From NCBI RefSeq assembly GCF_001429395.1, contig NZ_LMJT01000022.1, forward strand, positions 557-33,543: 32,987 nucleotides of DNA, in the 5' to 3' direction. Position numbers and translations under genes: made by a program. Positions 17,583 to 27,585 of the stretch are shown here, piece by piece; the first letter of the stretch is position 1, and each line of letters opens with the position of its first letter. The stretch is from Allobosea sp. Root381. GTDB lineage: Bacteria; Pseudomonadota; Alphaproteobacteria; Rhizobiales; Beijerinckiaceae. The notes below the pieces were generated by a model. It had not been told where the DNA came from. It did not search any database and worked only from the letters and a program-made list of their open reading frames with translations.

Positions 17583-18896
17583 ATGACCGGGTCTGACCCT
17601 CATCCGACCATCGTCGCGCTGTCGTCGGCTGCCGGACGCGCCGGCGTCGCGGTCGTCAGAATCTCCGGCGCTCGCGTCCGATTCGTTCTCGAAACAATTG
17701 CCGGCATGGTACCGCCGCCGCGCCAGGCCTTGCTACGCCGGCTCCGGGATGAGCACGGCGAGCCCATCGACAGCGCCCTCGTTCTTTACTTTCCTGGTCC
17801 TGCGAGCTTCACCGGCGAGGATGTCGCGGAGTTTCAAGTCCATGGCGCGCGAGCGGTGCTGGCTCGGCTGCTAGCCGTCCTCTGTGCCCTGCCCGGCGTC
17901 CGGCTCGCAGAAGCCGGGGAATTCACGCGCCGTGCCTTCGAGGCCGGCAAGCTCGACCTTGCGGCGGTGGAGGGTCTTGCCGACCTGATCGATTCGGAAA
18001 CGGAATGGCAGCGCCGCCAGGCGCTGCGGCAGATGGAGGGCGCGCTCGGAGATTCGGCGGCGCGCTGGCGCCTGCAGTTGGTCGAGGCGATGGCACTCCT
18101 GGCCGCCGAGATCGACTTCTCCGACGAGGCTGACGTTGGAGGCCCGCTGATGGAGCAGGCCCTGGCTGCTGCAGCGGAGGTGACCGCGGATCTCCGTTCC
18201 GCCCTTGGCAGCTTCGATATGGGCGAGCGCGTACGCGACGGCTTTGTCGTCGTCCTCGCCGGACCACCCAATGCGGGCAAGTCGAGCCTGCTGAACGCTC
18301 TGGCACGGCGCGATGTGGCGATCGTCTCGCCGGTCGCTGGAACGACACGTGATGCCATTGAGGTCCGGCTCGATCTTGTCGGCCTGCCTGTCGTGCTCGT
18401 CGATACAGCTGGGTTGCGTGACAGCACGGACCCGATAGAGGCGGAAGGCGTGCGAAGAGCGCGGAGTCTCGTCGCGCGTGCCGATCTCGTCCTGAGCCTG
18501 CGGGCCACCGATTCGGACCCGGATCGAATCCATGATCAAACCGAATCCCTTCCAATCGCCACCAAGGCGGACTTGGCGGGGACGCTCCTACCCCACGAGC
18601 TGCCGATCTCTGTCAAAACCGGAGAGGGGTTGGATCGCCTCCTGTCGACGATCGTCGAGCGGCTATCTGCCGTGGCCCGGCCGGAACCAGCTCTGCTGAC
18701 ACGCGAACGGCATCGCCTGGCTGTGACCAACGCGATTGCTGCGCTGGAGCGAGCAACGGGAACCGAGCACGGCCAGGCCGAGCTCGTCGCGGAAGACATC
18801 CGGATTGCCGTGCTTGCGCTCGAGCGGCTGTTAGGGCGCATCGATGTGGAAGACGTGCTGGATCAGCTCTTCGCCGGGTTCTGCATCGGTAAGTGA
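17583..18896 (+). CDS. mnmE: tRNA modification GTPase MnmE
   Basis: MnmE, with MnmG, installs the 5-carboxymethylaminomethyl group on wobble uridine 34 of several tRNAs. The 437-residue product has the folate-binding N-terminal domain with FTGED (76-80), helical domain, an inserted G domain with G1 GPPNAGKS (227-234), G2 GTTRD (253-257) and G3 DTAG (274-277), and the C-terminal FCIGK with catalytic Cys434. The Asn in the P-loop that coordinates potassium is present. The G4 motif is TKAD (327-330, codons 18561-18572) instead of NKxD, an unusual base-recognition residue. It starts a likely operon mnmE-mnmG-rsmG-parA-parB. Confidence 0.97.
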   Translation: MTGSDPHPTIVALSSAAGRAGVAVVRISGARVRFVLETIAGMVPPPRQALLRRLRDEHGEPIDSALVLYFPGPASFTGEDVAEFQVHGARAVLARLLAVLCALPGVRLAEAGEFTRRAFEAGKLDLAAVEGLADLIDSETEWQRRQALRQMEGALGDSAARWRLQLVEAMALLAAEIDFSDEADVGGPLMEQALAAAAEVTADLRSALGSFDMGERVRDGFVVVLAGPPNAGKSSLLNALARRDVAIVSPVAGTTRDAIEVRLDLVGLPVVLVDTAGLRDSTDPIEAEGVRRARSLVARADLVLSLRATDSDPDRIHDQTESLPIATKADLAGTLLPHELPISVKTGEGLDRLLSTIVERLSAVARPEPALLTRERHRLAVTNAIAALERATGTEHGQAELVAEDIRIAVLALERLLGRIDVEDVLDQLFAGFCIGK

Positions 18897-18982
18897 TAGT
18901 CTCAAGGTCGCCTTGAGTGTTGGGAATGCTGCCGAAATCGATAATCGTTGATTCTTGCGGGCGGCTTCGCTAGCGATCAGCA

Positions 18983-20875
18983 ATGTCCCGTGAATCTGTC
19001 GAGATGCGTTACGACGTCGTTGTCGTCGGTGGCGGCCATGCCGGCACCGAAGCTGCGGCTGCCGCGGCGCGGAGTGGCGCGCGAACCGCCCTGGTGACGC
19101 ATCGGGTCGATACGATCGGCGTGATGTCCTGCAACCCGGCGATCGGCGGGCTGGGGAAGGGCCATCTCGTCCGCGAGATCGATGCGCTCGACGGCATCAT
19201 GGCCCGTGCCGCCGATCATGCCGGCATCCAGTTCCGGATGCTGAACCGGCGCAAAGGCCCAGCGGTGCGCGGCCCCCGCGCCCAGGCAGACCGTAAGCTT
19301 TACCGGCAGGCCGTGCAGGACTTGCTCGCTGAGCAGCCCAATCTCGACATCATCGCCGGCGAGGTATTCGACCTGGACGTCCGCGAGAACCGAGTCGCGG
19401 CCGTTGTGATGGCGGATGGTCGTCGATTCGGTACCGGAACAGTCGTGCTGACGACCGGAACTTTCCTGCGCGGATTGATCCATATCGGCGAGGCGAAAAT
19501 TCCGGCCGGCCGCGTCGACGAGGCGCCTTCGCTCGGTCTTTCCGCGACGCTCGAACGGCACCACTTCCCGCTTGGACGACTCAAGACCGGCACGCCGCCG
19601 AGACTGGATGGCCGGACCATCGATTGGGCGGCGCTGGAGATGCAGGCCGGCGACGATCCGCCGGAACCGTTCTCGGCGCTGACGGCTGCAATCACCACGC
19701 CGCAGATCTCCTGCGGAATCACGCGTACCACCTTGGCGACGCATGACTTGATCCGCGCCAATCTCCACCGGGCTCCGATGTTCTCGGGCCAGATCGAGGG
19801 GCGCGGCCCTAGGTACTGTCCCTCGATCGAGGACAAGGTCGGCCGCTTCGGCGATCGCGATGGCCATCAGATCTTCCTTGAACCCGAGGGGCTCGACGAA
19901 CCGACGGTTTACCCGAACGGCATTTCGACCTCCTTGCCCGAAGACGTGCAACGCGGCGTCCTGGCGACGATCCCAGGGTTGGAACGCGCGACGATGCTGC
20001 GCCCCGGTTACGCGATCGAATATGATTTCGTCGATCCGCGCTCCCTGCGGAACACGCTGGAAACCCGCGCCATCTCCGGGCTCTTCCTCGCCGGCCAGAT
20101 CAACGGAACGACCGGTTATGAGGAGGCGGGCGCCCAAGGGCTGTTCGCTGGCCTCAATGCCGCGCGCCGTGCCAGCGGAGCCGAGCCGATCGTGTTGGAG
20201 CGGATGTCCTCCTATATCGGCGTGCTGGTTGACGATCTGGTCACACGCGGCGTTACGGAGCCGTATCGGATGTTCACGTCCCGCGCCGAGTTCAGGCTTT
20301 CCTTGCGGGTCGACAACGCCGATGAGCGGCTGACGGCGCTGGGATCGCAGCTTGGCGTCGTCGGCACGGAACGTTTCGGAGCCTTCACGAAGCGGCAGGC
20401 CGCGATTCAGGAACTGCGGTCTAAGCTGCAGGATTTGTGGCTGACGCCGCAACAGGCCGGAGTCGTGGGGCTGCAGCTCAATCGTGACGGCCTGCGTCGT
20501 AGCGCCTACCAGATCCTGTCTTATCCCGATGTCGGGTTCGAGCGCCTTGCGGAAATTTGGTCTGGGCTCGCTGCCTACTCGCCGGCAGTCACCGCCCGGG
20601 TCACGGCGGACGCCGTCTATGCGGTGTATCTCGACAGGCAGTCGGCTGAGATCGACGCTTATCGGCGCGACCAGGCGCTTAAGGTGCCGGAGGATCTCGA
20701 TATCGAAACGATCTCGGGGCTGTCGAACGAACTCAAGGCCAAGCTGGTGAGCGAGCGCCCGGCTGATCTGGCGCAGGCGGGAAGGATCGAGGGGATGACA
20801 CCTGCCGCGCTGACCTTGCTTGCGGCGCATGCGCGGCGCGGCCGGCGTGCGCAGCACAGCGAGCCGGTGGCCTGA
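18983..20875 (+). CDS. mnmG: tRNA uridine-5-carboxymethylaminomethyl modification enzyme MnmG
   Basis: MnmG is the FAD-dependent partner of MnmE in wobble-uridine modification. The 630-residue product shows the FAD-binding GGGHAG (residues 16-21), [35 protein letters not shown], the LTTGTFLRG and LKTGTPPRL motifs, [12 protein letters not shown], and the C-terminal domain that binds MnmE. Start is ATG 18983; an in-frame ATG at 19004 (MRYDVVVVG) is also possible. It follows mnmE by 86 bases and precedes rsmG by 3 bases. Confidence 0.98.
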   Translation: MSRESVEMRYDVVVVGGGHAGTEAAAAAARSGARTALVTHRVDTIGVMSCNPAIGGLGKGHLVREIDALDGIMARAADHAGIQFRMLNRRKGPAVRGPRAQADRKLYRQAVQDLLAEQPNLDIIAGEVFDLDVRENRVAAVVMADGRRFGTGTVVLTTGTFLRGLIHIGEAKIPAGRVDEAPSLGLSATLERHHFPLGRLKTGTPPRLDGRTIDWAALEMQAGDDPPEPFSALTAAITTPQISCGITRTTLATHDLIRANLHRAPMFSGQIEGRGPRYCPSIEDKVGRFGDRDGHQIFLEPEGLDEPTVYPNGISTSLPEDVQRGVLATIPGLERATMLRPGYAIEYDFVDPRSLRNTLETRAISGLFLAGQINGTTGYEEAGAQGLFAGLNAARRASGAEPIVLERMSSYIGVLVDDLVTRGVTEPYRMFTSRAEFRLSLRVDNADERLTALGSQLGVVGTERFGAFTKRQAAIQELRSKLQDLWLTPQQAGVVGLQLNRDGLRRSAYQILSYPDVGFERLAEIWSGLAAYSPAVTARVTADAVYAVYLDRQSAEIDAYRRDQALKVPEDLDIETISGLSNELKAKLVSERPADLAQAGRIEGMTPAALTLLAAHARRGRRAQHSEPVA

Positions 20876-20878
20876 TCC

Positions 20879-21523
20879 GTGGCTGTTGATAATTCCGACC
20901 GCGCCCGCGCTTTGCGCTTGACGCCTGTTTCACGTGAAACAGAGGAGCGGCTCTCGCTCCTCGTCAGCGAGTTGGCGCGCTGGCAGACTGCCAAGAATCT
21001 GGTCTCGTCGGCGACATTATCCGATGTCTGGACCCGTCATATTGCCGATTCCTTGCAGCTCTACGGGCTCGCCCCCACTGCGAAGAACTGGCTCGATCTC
21101 GGCTCCGGCGGCGGGTTCCCTGGCCTGGTCCTCGGTATTTGTCTCGCGGAGCAGTCCGGCGGTCACATCCATCTGGTCGAGAGCAACGCCCGCAAATGCG
21201 CCTTCCTGCGTCATGCTGCCCGCATGACCGGTGCTCCCGTGACAGTTCACATGGCCCGGATCGAGGATGTGGTGGATGATTTCGCCGGCCGCGTCGATGT
21301 GGTGACCGCGCGTGCGCTCGCCCCGCTGCCGCAGCTCCTCGACTGGTGCAAAGAGCTGTTGAGAACCGGCTCGCTTGGGCTTTTTCCCAAGGGGCAACAT
21401 CTAGATAGCGAATTGACGGACTCGTCCAGATATTGGAAGATTCAGGCCTCAACGGTTTCCTCCGTTACGGATGGCGCCGCCCGGATCCTGATGGTTCGCG
21501 CGGCCGAGAAGCGGGCCGATTAA
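20879..21523 (+). CDS. rsmG: 16S rRNA (guanine-527-N7)-methyltransferase RsmG
   Basis: RsmG methylates G527 of 16S rRNA using S-adenosylmethionine. The 214-residue product has SAM motif DLGSGGGFPG (residues 73-82), VESNARKCAFLRHAARMTGA, and VTARALAPLPQLLDW. The GTG at 20879 lies 3 bases after the mnmG stop. A perfect parS site lies in its first codons (encoding residues 16-21, PVSRET), so this stretch serves both coding and segregation. The stop overlaps the parA start as TAATG. Confidence 0.97.
   Translation: MAVDNSDRARALRLTPVSRETEERLSLLVSELARWQTAKNLVSSATLSDVWTRHIADSLQLYGLAPTAKNWLDLGSGGGFPGLVLGICLAEQSGGHIHLVESNARKCAFLRHAARMTGAPVTVHMARIEDVVDDFAGRVDVVTARALAPLPQLLDWCKELLRTGSLGLFPKGQHLDSELTDSSRYWKIQASTVSSVTDGAARILMVRAAEKRAD
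20926..20941. other. Perfect parS site inside rsmG
   Basis: TGTTTCACGTGAAACA matches the 16-bp canonical ParB-binding parS palindrome exactly. It lies about 0.6 kb before parA and about 6.8 kb from the putative origin. ParB loads here and spreads to form the partition complex in other bacteria. Confidence 0.95.
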
Positions 21524-22353
21524 TGAGCGATCTCAAGTCTGTGGCTACGCCGCGCCGCCCGCGCGTGCTGGCGCTCGCAAATCAAAAGGGCGGGGTGGGC
21601 AAGACCACCACTGCGATCAACCTTGGGACGGCGCTGGCCGCGATCGGCGAGAAAGTTCTGATCGTCGATCTCGATCCGCAAGGTAACGCGTCCACAGGGC
21701 TTGGCGTTGATCGCAGGAGCCGTCGCTCCTCGACTTATGATGTACTCTGCGGCGATGTCGGTCTCGGCCAGGCCTTGCAGGAGACGTCTGTTCCCGGTTT
21801 GTTTCTTGCTCCCTCGACGTTGGACTTGCTCGGTGTCGAACTTGAGATCGCCGCCTCGAAAGACAGAGCCCACCGTCTGAAGAAGGCGATCGATGAACTG
21901 GTCTACGATCAGCGCTGCGCCGATCTGACCTATGTGCTGATCGATTGCCCGCCTTCGCTGAGCCTGATCACCATCAATGCGATGACGGCGGCGGATGCGG
22001 TCCTGGTGCCGCTGCAGTGCGAGTTCTTCGCGCTGGAAGGTCTCAGCCAGCTGCTGAAAACGGTTGAGCAGGTGCGCGCCGGGCTCAATCCCCGGCTCAT
22101 CATCCAGGGTGTGGTTCTCACGATGTACGACCCGCGCAACAACCTCTCGGGCCAGGTCATGGCCGATGTGCGCGAGTTTCTGGGTGACAAGGTCTACGAC
22201 ACCGTGATTCCGCGCAATGTTCGGGTGTCGGAGGCGCCCTCCTATGGCAAGCCGGCACTGCTCTATGACCTGCGCTGCGCAGGGTCGCAGGCTTATCTGA
22301 AACTGGCCTCCGAGGTCATTCGGCGCGAGCGCGCACTGCGCGCCGCTGCTTGA
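21523..22353 (+). CDS. parA: Chromosome partitioning ATPase ParA
   Basis: ParA is the Walker-type ATPase that moves ParB-parS complexes during origin segregation. The 276-residue product has the deviant Walker A KGGVGKTT (residues 22-29), the DLDPQGNAS motif, VLIDCPPSLSLIT (Walker B), and the C-terminal VRVSEAPSYGKPALLYD. The ATG at 21523 shares one base with the rsmG stop (TAATG); the longer open frame upstream overlaps rsmG and is not family-like. parB follows after 31 bases. Confidence 0.98.
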   Translation: MSDLKSVATPRRPRVLALANQKGGVGKTTTAINLGTALAAIGEKVLIVDLDPQGNASTGLGVDRRSRRSSTYDVLCGDVGLGQALQETSVPGLFLAPSTLDLLGVELEIAASKDRAHRLKKAIDELVYDQRCADLTYVLIDCPPSLSLITINAMTAADAVLVPLQCEFFALEGLSQLLKTVEQVRAGLNPRLIIQGVVLTMYDPRNNLSGQVMADVREFLGDKVYDTVIPRNVRVSEAPSYGKPALLYDLRCAGSQAYLKLASEVIRRERALRAAA

Positions 22354-22384
22354 GCAGGACCGTAGAGAGTCGAGGAGGGTGGCA

Positions 22385-23263
22385 ATGGCGGAAGAACAGG
22401 GGCGTTCGCGCTTGGGCCGGGGCCTCGCGGCCCTGATAGGCGATGTCGGCGAGGAGATCGGCGCCCTCGATCGGGCGCGCGGGCAGCGGCGTGTGCCGGT
22501 CGAGTTCCTGCGGCCGAGCGCGCGCAATCCGCGCCGCACCTTCATCGAAGACGATCTGGAGGAGCTGACTGCCTCGGTGCGGGAGCGAGGCATTCTTCAG
22601 CCGATCATCGTGCGCCCGATCGTCGGCATGCTCGATGCCTATGAGATCATCGCCGGTGAACGGCGCTGGCGGGCGGCACAGCGTGCCGGCCTGCATGAGG
22701 TGCCGGTGATCCTGGTCGAGGCCGATGATCGCGAGGCGCTTGAAATTGCGATTGTCGAGAACGTCCAGCGCACTGATCTCAATGCTATCGAAGAAGCCGC
22801 AGGCTATGAGCGGCTCATCGCCGAATTCAGCTATACGCAGAATGACCTGGCGCGGGTGATAGGCAAGAGCCGGAGCCATGTCGCCAACACGCTGCGGCTG
22901 TCGAAATTGCCGGAGCCGGTGCGGCAGATGGTCAGCGAGGGTGCAGTCTCCGCCGGGCATGCGCGCGCCCTGTTGTCGGTTTCGGATCCGGAACTGATGG
23001 CGCGCAAGATCGTCGATGAGGGCCTCAGCGTCCGCGACATCGAGCGCATCGTTCAGGACGAAGCCCGGGGCGGAAGCAGGGGTACTGCCGCCAAGCCGAA
23101 GGTCGAGAAGGATCCGGACACGCGGGCGGTCGAAAAGGCGCTGGAAGAGGCGCTCGGGCTATCCGTCTTCATCGCCCATCGCGCGAATGGCGGGGGCGAA
23201 ATGCGGATTGGCTACAAGACGCTCGAGCAGCTCGATGCGCTCTGCCGCAGGCTGCGGGACTGA
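22385..23263 (+). CDS. parB: Chromosome partitioning protein ParB
   Basis: ParB binds parS, uses CTP to slide and spread, and acts with ParA in segregation. The 292-residue product has the N-terminal RLGRGLAALIG that stimulates ParA, the CTP-binding GERRWRA (91-97) and ENVQRTDLN (125-133), a central helix-turn-helix (about 145-175, KSRSHVANTLRLSKLP) that reads parS, and a C-terminal dimerisation domain. The ATG at 22385 has an excellent GAGGAGG at 22372-22378, 6 nt away; a GTG at 22379 is in frame but overlaps that site. Confidence 0.98.
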   Translation: MAEEQGRSRLGRGLAALIGDVGEEIGALDRARGQRRVPVEFLRPSARNPRRTFIEDDLEELTASVRERGILQPIIVRPIVGMLDAYEIIAGERRWRAAQRAGLHEVPVILVEADDREALEIAIVENVQRTDLNAIEEAAGYERLIAEFSYTQNDLARVIGKSRSHVANTLRLSKLPEPVRQMVSEGAVSAGHARALLSVSDPELMARKIVDEGLSVRDIERIVQDEARGGSRGTAAKPKVEKDPDTRAVEKALEEALGLSVFIAHRANGGGEMRIGYKTLEQLDALCRRLRD

Positions 23264-23276
23264 TCAGAAGCGTAGC

Positions 23277-24308
23277 TCAGTCTCCGCGCCCACCGGCGCG
23301 GCCCATGCGCGCCAGGGTCCACAGCGCCCGGGTTGCTCCGGCCTTGCCCGTATCGGCATCGCGGCGGGCCGCCAGCGTGGCGTTGCCGAGCAGGCTGACG
23401 GCTTCCACCAGCTTTGCTGTCGTCCAGTTGCCGAGCGCAACTTCGGTGGCCGCGATCCGCGGATAGGGAAGGCGCATGGTCGCGACCATGTCCCGGGCGC
23501 TACGGCCCGCATCCATGCCCTGGCGCGCCTTCAGCAGGGCCAGGGCATGCCGCAGCACGGCGCCGAGCATGACGCCGGCATCGAGCCCCTCGCCCGCGAG
23601 CTTGGCCTGCGCCAAGTCGAGGGCCGGCAGCCGACCGGAAAAGACCGCATCGACCAGCATGGCCTGCTCGCGCTGCGCGGTATCCCCCACGACAGCGTCG
23701 ATATGATCCCCCGTCAGGGCCGTTTCGGTGCCGACGTAAAGCAGGAGCTTTTCGATCTCGCGACGTGATGTCTGCCTGTCCCCGCCAAGAAGCCCGGCAA
23801 GATGCTCGCGCGTCGTGCGGTCGATCGTCTTGCCGGCAGCGCGCACCATCTCGTCGATGATGGTGCCGAGATCGCGCGCGGCGTCGCCATAGCAGGGCAC
23901 GGCAAGCGCCGTGCGGGCCCGCTCGCAGGCGGTGCGAAGCGGGTTGCTGCGCTGCAGGTCGCCGGCTTCCACGATGACGATGGCATCGCGCGACGGGATG
24001 GCAAGCAGCGGTTCAACGCCGGCGAGCAGCTGTTTCGATGTCGGCGAGACGCGAATGGCCCGACGGCCACCGAACAAGCCGATGGTATTCGCCTCGTCGA
24101 CGAGCTTCAGCGGGTCGGAGGCGATGTCGTCGCCGCTCATCCGCACGAGCTGAAAGGCGTCGTTGGCATCGTCGACATGGGCGCGGGCGAGGGTGGCGGC
24201 ACGCTCCGAGACCAGCCCGGCATCCGGGCCGTAGATCAGGATCAGGCGATAGGCCGGGTCGAGCCTTGCCAGCGCGCGGTCGGCTTCATGCGCCTTGATT
24301 GCAACCAT
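23277..24308 (-). CDS. holA: DNA polymerase III delta subunit
   Basis: The delta subunit opens the beta sliding clamp as part of the clamp loader. The 343-residue product has the HolA N-terminal segment YRLILIYGPDAGLVSERA, GLFGGRRAIRV, VEAGDLQRSNPLRTACE, and a helical C-terminal domain with DAVFSGRLPALDLAQ and LRHALALLKARQGMD. The family lacks a functional P-loop, as here. It is the third gene of leuS-lptE-holA, 16 bases after lptE, converging on parB across 13 bases. Confidence 0.93.
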   Translation of the reverse strand: MVAIKAHEADRALARLDPAYRLILIYGPDAGLVSERAATLARAHVDDANDAFQLVRMSGDDIASDPLKLVDEANTIGLFGGRRAIRVSPTSKQLLAGVEPLLAIPSRDAIVIVEAGDLQRSNPLRTACERARTALAVPCYGDAARDLGTIIDEMVRAAGKTIDRTTREHLAGLLGGDRQTSRREIEKLLLYVGTETALTGDHIDAVVGDTAQREQAMLVDAVFSGRLPALDLAQAKLAGEGLDAGVMLGAVLRHALALLKARQGMDAGRSARDMVATMRLPYPRIAATEVALGNWTTAKLVEAVSLLGNATLAARRDADTGKAGATRALWTLARMGRAGGRGD

Positions 24309-24324
24309 CGTCCCGGCCGATCCC

Positions 24325-24879
24325 TCAGCCGGCGACGAGATCGGCCGCCATCTGCCCGCGAATCAGGGTCGCAAGGTTCTTCGCGGCCCTGACCTGCGCG
24401 TCGCGGGCGGCGCGTACGGTCGAGAAGCGCTGCGAAGATCGTTCATAGGGTGCGCGCACGGCATTGGTGCCCGAAGAGACGACCTTGCCGCTGGCGATAT
24501 CCGTCACCGACCAGGTTGCGGTCGCGACGAGGACCGCGGAGTCGGCGCGGCCGTTGGCGTAATCCACCGTCACGACCTCGAGCGATTCGGCGATCTGAGC
24601 GCTGAACTTCAGCCGCTTCGGGCGGTCGGGCTCGCCCGAGCCGTCGAGCTCGAAGACCATCTCGTTGCGAAGATGATGGCCGATCAGCCCCTTGATCTCG
24701 GGGATCTCGACCTCCTTCATCGTGTCCTTGATGCTGCCGCCGGTGATGCTGCGGGTGTTCTCGGCGTAGAGCGGCTGGAAGCAGCCGCCCGCGAGGCCGG
24801 CCGCGACCAGCGCGGCCGCGATCATCGCGCGGCGCGAGGGCGGCGTCGCGTCGCGGTTTGCGGCTTCAGACGACGACAT
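24325..24879 (-). CDS. lptE: LPS-assembly lipoprotein LptE
   Basis: LptE plugs the LptD barrel that inserts lipopolysaccharide in the outer membrane. The 184-residue product has a signal peptide ending in a lipobox LAGGC with Cys33, then FQPLYAENT, a frequent start of mature alphaproteobacterial LptE, and a mixed alpha/beta domain with MVFELDGSG. It overlaps the 3' end of leuS by 14 bases and is followed by holA, the conserved leuS-lptE-holA order. The family is divergent, so the call relies on position as well as sequence. Confidence 0.9.
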   Translation of the reverse strand: MSSSEAANRDATPPSRRAMIAAALVAAGLAGGCFQPLYAENTRSITGGSIKDTMKEVEIPEIKGLIGHHLRNEMVFELDGSGEPDRPKRLKFSAQIAESLEVVTVDYANGRADSAVLVATATWSVTDIASGKVVSSGTNAVRAPYERSSQRFSTVRAARDAQVRAAKNLATLIRGQMAADLVAG

Positions 24880-27490
24880 TCACGATTCTCCCGGGGACGA
24901 CGATGATCTTGCGGATCGCGCGGCCGTCGAGCGCCCTGGTGACGACGTCGGACGATCGGACGATCGCTTCGACCGCGATGGTATCCGCATCGGCCGCAAC
25001 CGTCACCTCCGCGCGCTTCTTGCCGTTGATCTGCACCGGCAGGACGATGCTGTCGTCCTTGAGCAGGGCAGCTTCGGCTTGCGGCCACGACGCTTCGCCG
25101 GCGAGACCGGGCTGACCGAGCGCCTGCCAGCATTCCTCCGCCAGATGCGGCATCATTGGTGCCACGAGCTGCGTCGCGATCACGCCCGCCTCGTGCAAGG
25201 CAAAGGCAACATCGTGCGCGAGCTCTGCATCCTCGGCGGCTGCGTCCAGGGCTTTTCCGATGGCGTTGGTCAGGGTGTAGACGTGGGCGATGCAGCGGTT
25301 GAAGCCGAGGCGCTCGATATCGGTGCCGACGGCGTCGAGAGCCCTGTGCGCGGCCTTGCGGAGCGTCTCCGCGGCCTCGCCGAAGCCCGCAGGCTGCTGG
25401 GGCTGATTGCCGGTGCGCTCGGCGATTTCGCTCAGCAGCCGCCAGAAGCGCTGAACGAAACGCGCGGCGCCCTGCACGCCTTCGTCGGTCCAGATCACGT
25501 CGCGATCGGGCGGCGAGTCGGACAGCATGAACCAGCGAGCGGTATCCGCGCCGTAGGAGGCGATGATGTCGTCGGGATCGACCACGTTCTTCTTCGACTT
25601 CGACATCTTCTCGATCGCGCCGATCTCAATCGGCGCGCCGGTGTCGACATGGAAGCCCTTGCGCTCGGCGCCGGCGCCCTCGATGCGGACATCGCCGGGC
25701 TCGACCCAGCTGCCATCGGCAGCGCGATAGGTCTCGTGAACGACCATCCCTTGCGTGAACATGCCGTCGAAGGGCTCGTCCAGGCCGGCATGGCCGGTCG
25801 CCTTCATGGCGCGCGTGAAGAAGCGTGAATAAAGCAGGTGCAGGATCGCGTGCTCGACGCCGCCGATATACTGGTCCACCGGCAGGAAACGGTCGACCAC
25901 CGGTCGGTCGGTCGGGCTTTCGGTCCGCCACGGATCGGTGAAGCGGGCGAAGTACCAGGACGAATCGACGAAGGTGTCCATCGTGTCCGTCTCGCGCCGC
26001 GCATCCTTGCCGCATTGCGGGCAGGCGACGTGCTTCCAGCTCGGATGATGGTCGAGCGGATTGCCGGGCCTGTCGAAGGACACGTCGTCCGGCAGCCTAA
26101 CCGGCAGGTCCGCATCCGGAACGGGGACCGTTCCGCAGGCGGCACAATGAATCACCGGGATCGGGCAGCCCCAGTAGCGCTGGCGCGAGACGCCCCAGTC
26201 GCGCAGACGAAAATTGACCTTCCTGGCGCCGACAGGGTGGTTGCCACGACTCTCGCTCTCGAGACGGCGCGCCACCTCTTCTTTCGCCTCCGGAATGGTC
26301 AAGCCGTCGAGGAAGCGCGAATTGATCATGCGTCCGTCATCGAGAAAGGCGGTGTCGGTGATCACGACGGTCGCCGGATCGACGCCTTCCGGCGCGACGA
26401 CCGGGGTGTTGCCGAGGCCGTATTTGTTGACGAAGTCGAGGTCGCGCTGGTCATGCGCCGGGCAGCCGAAGATCGCGCCGGTGCCGTATTCCATCAAGAT
26501 GAAATTGGCGACGTATACCGGCAACGTCCATGACGGATCGAAGGGATGAGCGACGCGCAGGCCGGTGTCGAAGCCGAGCTTCTCGGCCTTGTCGATGTTC
26601 TCCTGGGCCGTTCCGGTGCGCTTGCATTCCTCGATGAAGGCCTGCAGCGCCGGGTTATCGATTGCCGCCGCCTTGGCCAGCGGATGGTCGGGCGCTATGC
26701 CGACGAATTTTGCGCCGAACAGCGTGTCGGGGCGGGTGGTGTAGACCTCGATCTCGTCCTGCCCGAAAGCGGTCGATTCGAGCGCGAAACGAATCAGCAG
26801 CCCTTCCGAGCGGCCTATCCAGTTCTTCTGCATCAGCCGGACTTTTTCGGGCCAGCGCGTCAGGCCCTCCAGCGCGTCATGCAGCTCCTGGCCGTAAGCG
26901 GTAATCTTGAAAAACCACTGCGTCAGCTCGCGGATCTCGACGGGGGCGCCGGAACGCCAGCCCTTGCCGTCGATGACCTGCTCGTTGGCCAGCACAGTCT
27001 CGTCGACCGGATCCCAGTTGACCTTTGCGGTCTTGCGGTCGACCAGCCCGGCCTTGAGGAAATCCAGGAACATCTTCTGCTGGTGGCGATAATAGGAAGG
27101 GTCGCAGGTCGCGAGCTCGCGGCTCCAGTCCAGCGACAGGCCCATCGACTGCAACTGCGTCCGCATCGCCGCGATGTTGGCGTAGGTCCATTCGCGCGGA
27201 TGGACCCCCTTCTGCTTGGCGGCGTTTTCCGCAGGAAGGCCGAAGGCGTCCCATCCCATTGGATGGAGCACGGCAAAACCCTTGGCCCGCTTGTAGCGCG
27301 CCACGACGTCGCCCATCGCGTAATTGCGGACATGGCCCATATGGATGCGCCCCGATGGATAGGGGAACATCTCGAGGACATAGTAGCTCGGCCGGGGATC
27401 GTCGTTCTTCGTCTCGTAGAGCTTGCGCTCTTCCCAGACGGCACGCCATTTCGGCTCGGTTTCCTTGGGATTGTAGCGTTCGGCGGCCAT
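24866..27490 (-). CDS. leuS: Leucyl-tRNA synthetase
   Basis: LeuRS charges tRNA-Leu. The 874-residue product is complete and bacterial in type. It has the HIGH-class motif HMGH at residues 50-53, an inserted editing domain with [17 protein letters not shown] and [16 protein letters not shown], a Cys-rich HCAACG and ACPQCG zinc-type region, and KMSKS at 628-632. ATG 27490 starts the typical [15 protein letters not shown]. It is the first gene of the operon with lptE and holA, and is divergent from the YggS gene across 95 bases, where both promoters should lie. Confidence 0.98.
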   Translation of the reverse strand: MAAERYNPKETEPKWRAVWEERKLYETKNDDPRPSYYVLEMFPYPSGRIHMGHVRNYAMGDVVARYKRAKGFAVLHPMGWDAFGLPAENAAKQKGVHPREWTYANIAAMRTQLQSMGLSLDWSRELATCDPSYYRHQQKMFLDFLKAGLVDRKTAKVNWDPVDETVLANEQVIDGKGWRSGAPVEIRELTQWFFKITAYGQELHDALEGLTRWPEKVRLMQKNWIGRSEGLLIRFALESTAFGQDEIEVYTTRPDTLFGAKFVGIAPDHPLAKAAAIDNPALQAFIEECKRTGTAQENIDKAEKLGFDTGLRVAHPFDPSWTLPVYVANFILMEYGTGAIFGCPAHDQRDLDFVNKYGLGNTPVVAPEGVDPATVVITDTAFLDDGRMINSRFLDGLTIPEAKEEVARRLESESRGNHPVGARKVNFRLRDWGVSRQRYWGCPIPVIHCAACGTVPVPDADLPVRLPDDVSFDRPGNPLDHHPSWKHVACPQCGKDARRETDTMDTFVDSSWYFARFTDPWRTESPTDRPVVDRFLPVDQYIGGVEHAILHLLYSRFFTRAMKATGHAGLDEPFDGMFTQGMVVHETYRAADGSWVEPGDVRIEGAGAERKGFHVDTGAPIEIGAIEKMSKSKKNVVDPDDIIASYGADTARWFMLSDSPPDRDVIWTDEGVQGAARFVQRFWRLLSEIAERTGNQPQQPAGFGEAAETLRKAAHRALDAVGTDIERLGFNRCIAHVYTLTNAIGKALDAAAEDAELAHDVAFALHEAGVIATQLVAPMMPHLAEECWQALGQPGLAGEASWPQAEAALLKDDSIVLPVQINGKKRAEVTVAADADTIAVEAIVRSSDVVTRALDGRAIRKIIVVPGRIVNVVV

Positions 27491-27585
27491 GATGACGGGC
27501 TATTCTTGCATGATCGGATGTGGCCGGACTAGGACACCATTGCGTGCACGCGGTCAACGCCGGCCCAGGCATGAAGGGATGCGAG

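Noticed and set aside
18977..20857. 626-codon open frame on the minus strand opposite mnmG
   Set aside because: A shadow of the clearly real mnmG; composition is Arg-rich and without motifs.
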